Source: Tieghemiomyces parasiticus (taxonomy: Eukaryota > Kickxellomycota > Dimargaritomycetes > Dimargaritales > Dimargaritaceae). Taken from it: a stretch of DNA of 46,568 nucleotides. The position numbers and the translations under genes were made by a program. Every line of letters starts with the position of its first letter. Position 1 is the first letter of the stretch. Below are positions 21,562 to 31,800 of the stretch, in pieces. The DNA is taken from contig JANBPT010000299.1 in NCBI GenBank assembly GCA_027575765.1, forward strand, positions 1-46,568, written 5' to 3'. A model generated the notes under the pieces. The model was given only the letters and a program-made list of their open reading frames with translations. It was not told the origin of the DNA and did not search any database.

Positions 21562-22491
21562 GGCCCTGCCCCGCCGCTGCCCTCCACGGCCAAAGAGCTC
21601 TACGTTTAATATACTTTTTGATTTGAATCGGCGCTTCCTTTACGGCCCTGCCACCCTATTGTTCGCGCCCTGCCAACCGGCCCTCGTCTTTCCTCTTCAA
21701 CGCGACGGCTCTTACAATCGTCGCTCTTTATCGTTCTCATTCACTTTGTTCACCACGACTACGTGCTGTTCCGTCCATTCTACCAGCTGCTTGGCACCCT
21801 ACCGCTTCCCCCGGCCTCTATCGCCCCTTCTCTACTACTCTCGTCATATATATCTCCTAGCCTGCGGCCCTCTGTACCATACTCCCCACCTCTGCGCCAT
21901 AGCCCACCTAGTCTCTTCCCTCCATATCGCATTCCTACCTGCTGACCAATATCCGTCGGCGCACCGCCTCTCCCACCCCCTCACCTTGCTCCGCTCCCGC
22001 AGCGTATACCGCCGCTCCACCCTACCCTACCCTCCAACCCACCCCTGTTAGTCTACTACTCCCCCTTCGCTACCACCTAGTGCTGTCCACCTCCGCCGTG
22101 GGTTACACCACATCGCCTGTTTACCCTTTCATCGTCCGATATCCCTTCGGCTCGCCGACCCTCCGCCAGCTGGCTCAGCCCCGTGCTTTCTAGCCTCTTC
22201 CCGGCTGACGTACCCGGTGTCCTGACCCACAAGTCTCTCCTCGCCAGCGGTCTTCCCGTGTGACCCTCCGTACCCGTGCGCCACACCGTCGCCGTACCTT
22301 AATCATCTTTCCATATTTATCCACCGTATTCTCTGACCGTCCTTCATACTACTGCTGACCCCGCGCGTTCACCTATGCTCTGCTGAGCCCCCTGGCCTCT
22401 CACCGCCTCGTACGCCTCCCCTGTGGTTGCCGGTCTCTTCTTATTTCCCGTTATCCTTTTCGCTCCTACAGCCCACTACCCCGTTGCGACC
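21562..22491 (+). promoter_or_regulatory. Long pyrimidine-rich leader, nearly free of ATG
   Basis: From the TATA box to the start at 22492 the plus strand is dominated by C and T and contains a single ATG, at 22375. That ATG opens a three-codon upstream frame (ATG CTC TGC TGA, 22375-22386). One ATG in 930 nt is far below chance and indicates that the stretch is transcribed as leader and kept clear of false starts. It contains many CTCTC/CCTCC tracts; a leader intron is possible but no donor-acceptor pair stands out. Confidence 0.6.
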
Positions 22492-24402
22492 ATGTCGCTC
22501 CAGGCTGCTACCGCCCCTACCTCGCCGTGCTTCCCACCAGAAGGGGCCGGTCTCTTCTCGCCCGTTAAATCCGCGCGGGCCCACCGCCGGGTCAGCCTGG
22601 TCGCTGGGGCCAAGCGCTCCCCGGCCGGCTCACCCGCCTCCTCCGCTCCTACGTCCCCCCACACCCTGACGGCCCCGTCGTACTCGGTGCCCTGGGGCAA
22701 AGTCAGCACCAGCCCGCCGACCATCTCGGCACTCACCGCTGCCGGTTGCTTCGGCTCTACTTTTGTATCCGACACCGGCGCCCCGTCGGTCACCTCGTAC
22801 AGCGGCCGGACCCGGCACACCTCCCTACTCGCCAGCTCCGCCCGGCCGAACCTGTCCATCCAGCTGCCCAGCCCCCAGGCCTTCGTGTCCACCGCCGCTC
22901 GACTCCACCAGCCCAACGGCCCGACCGCCATACCCCTCAAGTCGGCCCTCAGGCTGGCCGTGCGAGACGGCACCCGCTCCTCCCCGGTCACCCCCAACAA
23001 GTCTGTGCGCTTCCCGACCAACCTCGAGCGCGTCAAGCTGTTCCTCAAGGTTGAGACCCCGGCCACCGTCAGCCACACGGCCGAGTACTTCCCGGGTGAC
23101 GACGCCGACAACGTCAGTGATACCGACGAGGAGGAGGACGATACGGCCCCGACCACTTGCACCGAGATGGTCGTGACCCTGGTCAACTTTCCCCCGCCCA
23201 CCGTCAACCTGTTCCACTCCCGCCCCGTCCGGCTCGAGAACGTCGCCCTGGCCTCAGACAAGTCCAAACTGCTGGGCAGCGTGCAAGTCCAGAATCTGGC
23301 GTACCAAAAGACCCTGGTGGTGCGCTACACCACCGACCTGTGGCAGACTTACACTGAGGTGGGGGCCGTATACTCCGAGACGCTGCCCAGCGCGCACCCG
23401 GCCGTGGACCGCTTCACCTTCGCCCTGCCCCTGGTCACTGCGCCTGCCGCCACCCGTCGCTCGCTCTTCTTCTGCCTGCGCTACACTGTGGCCGGCCAGG
23501 AGTACTGGGACAACAACGCCGGTCACAACTACCATGTCCGGTATGGCACCGCCCACCCCGGTGCGCTCACCAAGACTGCCCCGGCCCCGTACGTGCGTCG
23601 CCGATCCAGCTCCGATCCTACCCACCTCCAAACCGACTATTTTTTCAACCCCGCCGAGCTGGGCGATTACCCCCGCCAGCTGTCCTCCGGTCCCGCTGAT
23701 GCCGGGATCGAGGCCGACGGGGAGGACGAGGACCACCGTCCCCTGTCCCCGCCACTGGCCGCCGCCCCGCGTCGCACCTCGTCCCCGGCTTTGGGTACCT
23801 CCCCCGACGGCGGGTTCCTGCGCATGAACAGCACCCGGCTGGCCAACCGCTACGATTTCGGGGCGTCGCTCAGTGCCGCGCTGCGTCCTGATCAGTCGGT
23901 CCCAGCCGCCGTTGCGGCGCCCTTTTCCCCGCTGTCGGCCAGTGCCACCCGGAGTAACGCCCAGAAGTACATGGACCTGGCCATCCAGCCCGTGGCGTCG
24001 GCCTCGGGCCTGCTCTCCACCTCCCCCTCGATCGTGCCGGCTCCGCTCGACCTGCCCTTCAGTGCCCTGGCGGTCACGCACGATGGGTCTGCATCGGACC
24101 TGTATCACGAGGCCTTGTCCTCGTCCGATGACGACACAACCTTCAGCAGCAGCAGCTACCACGTCTCGTCAGCGGTGCCCATCGGAATCCCTCACCTGGC
24201 CGATCGCCGCCGCGCGGCTTCCCAGCCCCCGCCCCAGCGCAGCCATTTTGACGGGTTCTACCACCACAGCTCGCATTCGGACTCGTATCTCGCTGTGGGT
24301 GGCGGTGTGATGACCAAGTCGCCCTCTGGGTACAATCTGTTCTCGGTCTCGCCTACCTTCGCTAGCGTGTCGCCCACCCCCGCCACCTGCATCCGGACTT
24401 AG
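22492..24402 (+). CDS. Protein phosphatase 1 glycogen-targeting subunit, CBM21 (636 aa)
   Basis: Two signatures define the family. Residues 170-174 read KSVRF, an RVxF motif that docks on the PP1 catalytic subunit. Residues about 240-352 form a CBM21 carbohydrate-binding domain: VRLENVAL, then LLGSVQVQNLAYQKTLVVRYT, W-Q-T-Y, and the closing WDNNAGHNYHV, the diagnostic W-D-N-N-x-x-x-N-Y. Yeast Gac1 and Pig1 and animal PPP1R3 proteins have the same pair; they bring PP1 to glycogen synthase and so activate glycogen storage. An acidic run (about 208-216) separates the two parts. The N-terminal 165 residues and the C-terminal 280 are Ser/Pro/Ala-rich and probably disordered, with many possible phosphosites. 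It is intronless. I chose the ATG at 22492 (ACCATG context) because in-frame sequence upstream of it has no ATG. Codon use is strongly GC3-biased. Confidence 0.93.
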   Translation: MSLQAATAPTSPCFPPEGAGLFSPVKSARAHRRVSLVAGAKRSPAGSPASSAPTSPHTLTAPSYSVPWGKVSTSPPTISALTAAGCFGSTFVSDTGAPSVTSYSGRTRHTSLLASSARPNLSIQLPSPQAFVSTAARLHQPNGPTAIPLKSALRLAVRDGTRSSPVTPNKSVRFPTNLERVKLFLKVETPATVSHTAEYFPGDDADNVSDTDEEEDDTAPTTCTEMVVTLVNFPPPTVNLFHSRPVRLENVALASDKSKLLGSVQVQNLAYQKTLVVRYTTDLWQTYTEVGAVYSETLPSAHPAVDRFTFALPLVTAPAATRRSLFFCLRYTVAGQEYWDNNAGHNYHVRYGTAHPGALTKTAPAPYVRRRSSSDPTHLQTDYFFNPAELGDYPRQLSSGPADAGIEADGEDEDHRPLSPPLAAAPRRTSSPALGTSPDGGFLRMNSTRLANRYDFGASLSAALRPDQSVPAAVAAPFSPLSASATRSNAQKYMDLAIQPVASASGLLSTSPSIVPAPLDLPFSALAVTHDGSASDLYHEALSSSDDDTTFSSSSYHVSSAVPIGIPHLADRRRAASQPPPQRSHFDGFYHHSSHSDSYLAVGGGVMTKSPSGYNLFSVSPTFASVSPTPATCIRT

Positions 24403-26212
24403 ATCTCCATCGGTGTGGGAGCTGGGTTGTCCTGGGGTTTGCGTCTGCCTCTTTAAAACCTTCCCTCTCTGTGTATGAGTTGGGACTTTGGCTAAATTCG
24501 ATCGGCTGTACCTAACCTAGCTGATCTGTAACCTCAATTTCCCCGGATTGTCTATGTTTGGTATCCGCTTCCCCTCCCCCTTGACGAAACCTTCTCTTAT
24601 CCGCCTTGTATTATTACCTACATCCCGCCTTTCCTCACCCATAACCCCTCCAATCTACATTATACATATTTTACGGCTACCGCCATTTTCTCCCACACAT
24701 ATCCATCTGGTTCACTCACCTTGCACTGTGCATATTCAGGAAATTATAAAATCCCTGTGATGAGCTACTGTTTGGGGCGAAAAAAAGGACCCTAATGCAC
24801 CGTTTTCGTTTTATGTATATATACGGCCTCCTATAGTTGACCAGTGCTAAGGAATGTTACACGGGTGCTGCCCAACGATGGTCCATTTCCGTCCTTGACG
24901 AGCGGTGCCGGCCGACGTCGGTAGGTAATCCGTATTGACCGATCGCCAGAAAAGCCAGGTGCACGTGGCGGGAATGAACGTGGGGGAAGAGGGTTGGACT
25001 TGTAGAGGTGGCTTGCGATTAGTAGGATTAGTAATGACACCCACAGGACAAGTAAGGGGGGCTTTGTATTGCTTATCCAGACTGCCGGTCACGCTGCACG
25101 GTTGGTCTACTGAAGAGTACTAGCGGCCTGACAACCCCGTCTCCCCTGGAGTTGGTGGCCATCTGCGACCACAGCTGGGCCAGCACGAGGACACATTGGA
25201 CAGGTGATCTCCATACGGTGTTCTCTTCAGCTGACCGGGAAATCCCCAAGGTTGTCGGTTGCTAACCGGTCAATGAACGGCGGCCTCTCCACGCTGGGTC
25301 ACGGTATGTTTTGACGCTGACCGTAACCCATAGCTCGGTCGCCTGCGAGCATCTAAAGGCACATTCCATCCTGGGATCTTATGCGGTACCTCGTGGCACA
25401 TAAGCGCCTTGGCATATCAAGGGTGCCAGATACTGCGCCCTTGGCTGGCTTATGACCGCCGACTTCAGTGCGTTCTTATTCACGAGGTCTCTTTATGGCC
25501 CCCATCGTGCGTGCGTGGAGCGTAAGAGGTTTCAAAGAATTTGCGCCGAAGATATATGGCCTGACCAGGGCGTGAGAGGGAGACCTTGGGTGGTAGGCAG
25601 AGACCCGAGGGTCAGTTTGTGGCAAACGAAAGCAGAGTAAAGGATAGGAGCTGTAAATAATATCAAGTAGATTAATTGGCTATATATAACCGATGGGTGT
25701 GTGGGGTTTCGACGGGTCTCTCGGTGATTGGCCTGCTGGTTGGAGTCATGGTGATTTGGTGAGTAGCCATGAGTTATAAAGGATGGCCCAGTGGTCGGCG
25801 GTACTTCCTGCGAGGAGATGCCGTGGCCTGCTGGGCTCCTAGTTGTCGCCTGTGGCCTTAGCCTTAAGACGTCCTCACCTTGACGGACCGAGACAATCAA
25901 ACCGCTTCGGTGTGCCTAGCATCAGAGGAGTGATGCTGGTCGCCCAGACCACCAAGATAACACTGGCCATCCATACACCACATGTGATTGATTGTAACCC
26001 ACCACACTGGGATTACGACCATGCAGCGTAGCCTTGCCTCTTATACTAAGGCTGCGCGGCGCGGGCTAATGTGCTGGAAAACACTGGGACTAAAGGATAC
26101 CCTATACGAAGCGGCTGGCCGATTGGTGGCACTTTTGCTTATACTCCCAACGGTGTTATGGACCAATATGATGCCTTGTTAGTAGGCTGTCACTATGATA
26201 TTGTACACGGGG
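24403..26212. other. Gene-free stretch with 3' UTR of the PP1 subunit gene
   Basis: The first 350 nt are pyrimidine-rich and then A/T-rich (ATTATAAAAT near 24745) and fit a 3' UTR, though no AATAAA is present. After that I see no supported gene. TGTATATATA at 24815-24824 and TATATATAA at 25681-25689 look like TATA boxes, but no convincing frame follows on either strand; the minus-strand frame over 25532-25900 has a short hydrophobic segment only. Confidence 0.45.
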
Positions 26213-26222
26213 TTTATTTATT
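26213..26222 (-). terminator. Double poly(A) signal AATAAATAAA
   Basis: Two overlapping AATAAA hexamers on the minus strand, about 120 nt after the stop of the PHAF1-family gene. Confidence 0.6.
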
Positions 26223-26341
26223 CAAAGGGGTGAGGAGTAAGGTAAGAGAAGAGAGTGAGGCGGGACCAGGCATAGCCTACTGGCCATTGGGTGGGCAGCG
26301 GTGCAGATTATGGTGCAGCCATCAGCGGTTTAAAAGGGGGA

Positions 26342-28255
26342 CTAAAAGATCGTGACGGTAGCCACGCAGTCATTACGCATCACCTCGAAAATGACCCCAG
26401 CCCCACCGTAAAACAAGGTGGAACCGAAGGGGTTCTGCTCGCTAGGGCCGCGATTGAACACCACGGGCGGTGCGGCGTCACGGTTAAACACCTCGTGCAG
26501 CGCGGTCCACTGAGCATCGTAGGCGAGAGAAAGAGGATACATGTAGACGTAAAAAGTCGATAGGACACGATTTACCCGGTGAGTAATCAATCGGGGTGTG
26601 GGGATGGTGGCGAGGCTAGGCAGTGTATCTGATCCCCCACTGGCCGTCACCACTGGATAATCGACATTTGTGTGTACTTACCTTGGTATCCACATCAAAG
26701 ACGCCGGCCGTCCCACAGACATCTGAAGGGTAGGGAGGGAGCGGACATGGCATTTCGGAGGTCATGGTGAGCATTGGTCGCCAGGGGGACAGGGGGGGGC
26801 AGTGGGTACGCCGTACGGGGGGGGGTAGGACCGTACTTACCTTCGCGGTTAAGCAGACGGTAGGGGCATTTACGGTAACGGCCAAAATCGTAATGACCGG
26901 GTACGTTGGCGTGCAACACCACTTTCTTGCACAGGTGGCTGGCACCGTCTAGCAGCACGTCTAAGCCCAGCTCGTAGTAATTAAAAAAGTAGTCACGGGC
27001 CAGCGGAGAGGGTTCTGAGGGGGGGGGAGGTACATACGGTAGGTAGGGTGAGACATGTAGGCGGTTGGGGGGGGAGAGACGACACGTGGTGATTGGACCG
27101 TACTACCTCTTCCCGTTCTTGCGCCGGCGAGCGGATCAACTCACCTTCGTCGGGGCCAACCTGTTCGGTAGGAGGTGGCGCTGCGGCTGTAGGGTCCGTT
27201 TCGCCGTCGCTAACCGGGGAAGATGTGCTCGGGGACGGGTTGGCAGCAGGTTCGGCAGCAGGGGCGTGGATGCTCATTTTATCATCGTGCTTCGTAAAGA
27301 CCGACTGGGGCTGGCCAAGGTCGGCCACCAGATCCTGGGCGGTGGTGGCATGCAGCGTCAACTGTACCCGCCGCTCCACGCCCTCGGCCGCCCGGGTCCC
27401 GGCACCCACGTCAGTCAGTACCAAGGTAGCGCCCCGTCCGGGCGTGGCGTTGCACCGGGTAAGGAACGTGAGCGGGGAGACGCCTGTCATTGCCCGGTAC
27501 TGGCCGGTGTAGATGAGAGGCGCAGGCGGGGCGGCTTCGCGCCAGTCGGTGCCGTGGTAGACATAGACGGTACTACAGGGTGGCGTGGTGCCGTCGGGGA
27601 ATTCGAGGGGTAAATTGGCGCCCCCGCGGGCGAACTGGGTGCGGTGCCGTTCGGGAATGGCAAAGGCGAAGGTGATGCCCGGGTACGTCAGCGTAAAGGT
27701 CCCCGTGGTTGCGTCAAAGTGGCCTGGGTGTGTGGGCCCAAATAAGCGGTTAATTAGCAGGCCGGTTGCCACAGTCTTTGTCGATTGGCATTCCATGCCA
27801 CGATAGGTGAGACGCAGACGGGCTAGGTCGTGGATGACCACCAATTTAAGGCGTTGGGTCACCGGGTCGAGTAGCAGGCTGACGCCGCCCGGGCCGGCCG
27901 TGGACCCGGCGGAGGATACCGAGAGTGATGACGACGAGGCCGCGGAATGCGGGGCCACCGGGCATTCGGTATCCGCTTCCACATACGAGTCCGGCCCTAT
28001 CGTAACGGCTGGCGACGTGACCGATGGGGGCGGCGACGGCGGGAGCGCATGGGTCAGGCCCAATACCCAGTCCGTGGCGAGGGGTTCCTCGGCCGGGTAC
28101 TTGAAGTCAACCTTGGGCACCAGGCGCGGCGCAGTCTGTAGCAGCTGGACGAGGTGACCTACGGGCGCGCCCAGAATGAACGGCCCCACGCGCTGGCCCG
28201 GGACGAGTTCCAAAGTGAGCTGGCCGCGGTATTCCTGAAGAGCTAGCGCGGCCAT
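26342..28255 (-). CDS. PHAF1 / UPF0183 family protein, 497 aa, 4 exons
   Basis: Proposed exons are 28255-27145, 27014-26841, 26722-26682 and 26509-26342; every junction is GT..AG, phases agree, and the joined exons rebuild the C-terminal half of the UPF0183 (C16orf70/PHAF1) family. Landmarks: LELVPGQRVGPFILGAPVG near the N-terminus, LLLDPVTQRLKLVVIHD, the block DYFFNYYELGLDVLLDG followed by KKVVLHANVPGHYDFGRYRKC in exon 2, and NPFGSTLFYGG with VIFEVMRNDCVATVTIF at the C-terminus. Human PHAF1 works with BCAS3 at the phagophore membrane; that role is inferred here. Two fungal-type insertions are visible: a Ser-rich one at about residues 90-125 and a Pro/Thr/Ala-rich one at about 340-372, next to the first junction. 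Introns are 130, 118 and 172 nt. Length exceeds the human protein (about 420) because of the insertions. Confidence 0.9.
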
Positions 28256-28830
28256 GGCGGAGGCGGTAGGTGGTCAAGGGTGGCAAAATTGAAAACCAAG
28301 GGAATGGGCGAGTGGGGAGAGGAAAGGGATGGTGAATTGCATCGAAAAGGTCAGGGACCGGATGTAGAAGGGTGGTGGTGCGGGGAAAGTAGACTTGCGA
28401 GCTACAGGTACTGCGCTGGTGCAGGCCCACCCGCCTGGGACCGGTCAAGCGGAAGAGGCCTAAGGCTGGGAGAAGGAGGAAAGGGGGGGCGGAGCTGAGT
28501 TAGTCACGCGGCGTGCCGTTCCCCCTCCCCTTTCCCACTTGGGTCTCGGCCGAGCTGGTCGCAGGTGTTTGGCGGGGTGCTCCCCACAATCTCCCGACTA
28601 GCGACTTCTAACCCAGGAAACAGTGGCGCCAAAGCCTGAACCAGGTCTACGTTAATCATGTTGTAGGGCTAAATTTATTACGAAGACTATAGCTAGCATC
28701 GAGACAAGTCAGCAGAGAGGGATGGGGGAGCACCTACAGCAGCTTGTTTCTACCATATATATATTACACAATGAGATAGGAGAGAGAGTGTGTGGTGAGG
28801 CGGGGGGAGTAATCGTAAATCCGGCCCACG
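28256..28830 (-). other. Upstream region of the PHAF1-family gene and 3' end of the GDS1-like gene
   Basis: The 250 nt next to 28255 are pyrimidine-rich on the minus strand and probably form the leader. AATAAA on the minus strand at 28679-28674 lies about 150 nt after the stop of the GDS1-like gene and is its likely poly(A) signal. An AT-alternating tract at 28755-28764 is either part of that 3' UTR or a distant TATA element for the PHAF1 gene. Confidence 0.4.
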
Positions 28831-31800
28831 TCAGCCGTCGCTGTGTCCTTCGACGTCAACCTCAATGTCCTCGTCACCGCTGCGGGGGTTCCGTCGGACC
28901 ACGTCGCCCTTGGGTGTTGTCCGGCGAGACGCCAAGGTAGATTTGGTCCGTCGGCCCGAGGTGGGCTTACGCGGCGGGGTCCGCTGTGTTGGAGTCTCGG
29001 CCGCAGCGAGTCCGTCGTCGGCCGGCATCTGACACCGAGGTCGCTTGGGGGTTACGGAGCTCTCCCCGGCCAGGCCATGCTTTCCCGGTGCTGGCTTAAG
29101 GAGGGATGCCGGGGTTACCACACGCACTGCTTCGTTTCGGAACGCGGCACATGAGGCGACCAAAAACAAGTGGGCCAGGTCAGACGTCGGTGGTGCGCCG
29201 GTCTCCAGGCTTGGGTAGCGCACGGAGGATGCAGCCGCGGTAGTAGGTGCGCGGGAGCGCGCCATCTTGGCGTAGGCCGGTGGCAGCTGGGCGGGAAAGT
29301 AGGTTTGCAAGTTGTCATTGAGGAAAGGCCCCAGCTTGTGATGCAAGGAGCAGGTCGCGGCCAGGGCGCGGGCGCGCGGCAGGGGGATCCACGATCCGTA
29401 AAGTTCGCTGAGCGGGTCCGGGTAGCGGTAGCGGTCCACTTCCAGGGAGAGTACGATGCTACGTTCCTGGTCCGTCTCGACGCCGCCGGCGCCTAGGAGT
29501 CGCTCGGCGTTGACATAGCCCGTATCGGCGCGGCGCAGGAGGGTGTGAGTGCGCTTGAAGCCCTGGCGGGGCCCCACCGCCAGAATGTAGAAAGGGGTCG
29601 ACTCGACTAGCGTCAAATAGATGCGTGGGCTGACGGGTAGGCGGGCTGGGATGCAGTCAGGCCGGGGCGGGGGCGCGTCATCGTCGGCTTCGTTGCGGGC
29701 GGCCAGGGCGGCCGCGTATGAGGCCGAAACGGAGCGGGAGAGGGTAGGACGAACCGGGGTGGGCGAGGCAACCGGGCCGACGGTGGGCGTGGTGGCGGCA
29801 GCCGGGGCAGGGATGGGAGTGGTGACTTTCGCGGGTACAGCAACGGATTTGGACGGGACCTCCTCGGGTTTGGGAGGTATGGGCGTTGTCGCCTTAGCGG
29901 GCGGAGACGCAGGTGCAGCAGTCGGCACGGCCACGGATGAAGCGGCCGTGGTAGTGGCGGCGGCAGCAGCGTTGCGTTGCTGCTGCTCCTGACGGTGCTT
30001 CTGCAGCGCAGCGATGGTCCTGTTGAGCAGTGCGGTGAATGGTGAAGCGTTGCGGTCGGCGGCGGAGGCATCCCCGGGACTCTGGCTGGATCGGGCATTC
30101 AGCGTGGAAGCCAGCAGGGCCGAGAAGGTGGTCGCAAACGAGGACGGGCCATCGCCGGCCGGGGGCGAGGCGCCGAATAGAGTAGAAATGTCGTCCCCCA
30201 CGGCGGCCAGGGACCCACCCTTGGCCTTGGCGAGGGCCGAAATGGCGGTGAACAAACTGCGGGCGGTCAGGGCGCTGGGAGTGATGAGTGGGGCGGCGGT
30301 GGGTGGAGCCTTGGTGCTAGACGGTGGGGCGGGAGCGGCGGGTGTCACGGATGACGACGGTGGTGGCGGTGGCGTAGTGGCGGTCGCCCTTGGCGGGGTT
30401 GGTGACGCGGCCGCCGGTGGGGGTGGGGAGGTCTGGTCGGACGGTAGTAAGGCGGCTGGGGAACCCCCGGCAGGTGGTAGCGGGGATGGGCGCCGTTCAG
30501 GTGACAGCGGTGCGGTGGCGGCGTCGAGGACAGAGGGGTTGAGCGCGGCGGCAAGTACGGATGGCCGCCTCCGCCGTCCGCAGTGATCGCAGCCGGCGGC
30601 GGTTAGGCCCGGTTCGCCCTGAGACAAGGACCGGGAGAGCCGGGCGGCGGCCTGGGCCAGAGCAGGACGAGCCAGGGAGAGCGGGGCGGGCCGCGGGGCG
30701 GGCCGGGGCGGGGCGAGAGTCAGGTTGCGTAGCGAACCTGGTAGGGATGACGAGCACAGCCGGGCCAGGGGATCATCGTCGTCGTCGTCGCCTTCCTCGT
30801 CCTCCGCCTCGGGGACGGCGGCCAAGGTTGGTCGTGGTGATGGTGGTGGGCAAGCGCACCACGGAGCAGATTCGACCGGGGCCGTCTCAATACGCGGCGA
30901 CGCCCACAGTCGCTCCAGCTCACCTAGGGACATGCTGGCCGGATCATGGATATCGAGCATGCCAGCACCCAGACTACCGACGGCGGGTGGGCCTGGGATG
31001 GGCAGGGCAGCGGGAAGGCGGAAGCGATCGGAAACTGGCAGGCCGCCAACTTCCTCGTCTTCGTCCTCGTCCATGGTGTGCCTGTCAGACTCGTCGCGGT
31101 CGACCGGGTCTTCGTTGTTAAACTCCATTTCCAAGTCGTCGTCGTCGTCGACGATGGGGGTGGTGCGGGTGGGGGGTGGGAAGTTAGCGGCCGCCGGGAC
31201 GGATGAGCGGCCCACATAGGAACCAAACAGGACGTCGGCAGGAGACGGCGAGGCCTGCCAGAACGGAGGTAGATGAAACGGGCTACCGGCCGCGACACTA
31301 GACGGGGGTGGTGGGGTACGGTCACGCCCGGCGTAGGGTTGAAAGTAGGCCACCGGTGGAGTGGCTGGGGTGGCAGGGTCGAGCGAATCCGGGGTAGCAG
31401 TACGGGATGGAGACTGGGCCTGGCGGGCCTGAACGGCGAGCAAGGGGGCCATGGCGCGGTGCAAGTCGACGCCGAGGTCGGGGGTACCGGGCCGTGAGGC
31501 GCGCGACGCCGGCGGGGGCCGTGTGGGTAGGATCAAGGGTGACACGTCCGCGGCCAGGTGACCTGTCATCATTTCCTCGTGGAAATCATGCACCTCGGGG
31601 GGCGAGGGCGCCGGGGAGGCCGGTAGCGGTGTCGGGGAGGTGCTGGAAGATTCAGCGAGGGCCGGTTCCACCGCCTTGATCGGTAGTTCACGGTGATTCG
31701 GCGGAGCCATTCCCCGGAGAGCGTCCAGTGACCGGCGGCGCTCTGGTGCAGCTGCGACGAAGTCCAGCACTGCCCCGGCGGAGCGGTGATGTGGGACGCC

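Noticed and set aside
21623..22051. Plus-strand frame of 142 codons in the leader
   Set aside because: It lacks an ATG and arises from the stop-poor pyrimidine-rich leader of the PP1 subunit gene.
25532..25900. Minus-strand frame with a short hydrophobic segment near a TATATATA tract
   Set aside because: No ATG at a suitable place relative to the tract, and the rest of the translation is not protein-like.
30014..31219. Several long plus-strand frames opposite the GDS1-like gene
   Set aside because: They are antisense shadows of GC-rich low-complexity coding DNA.
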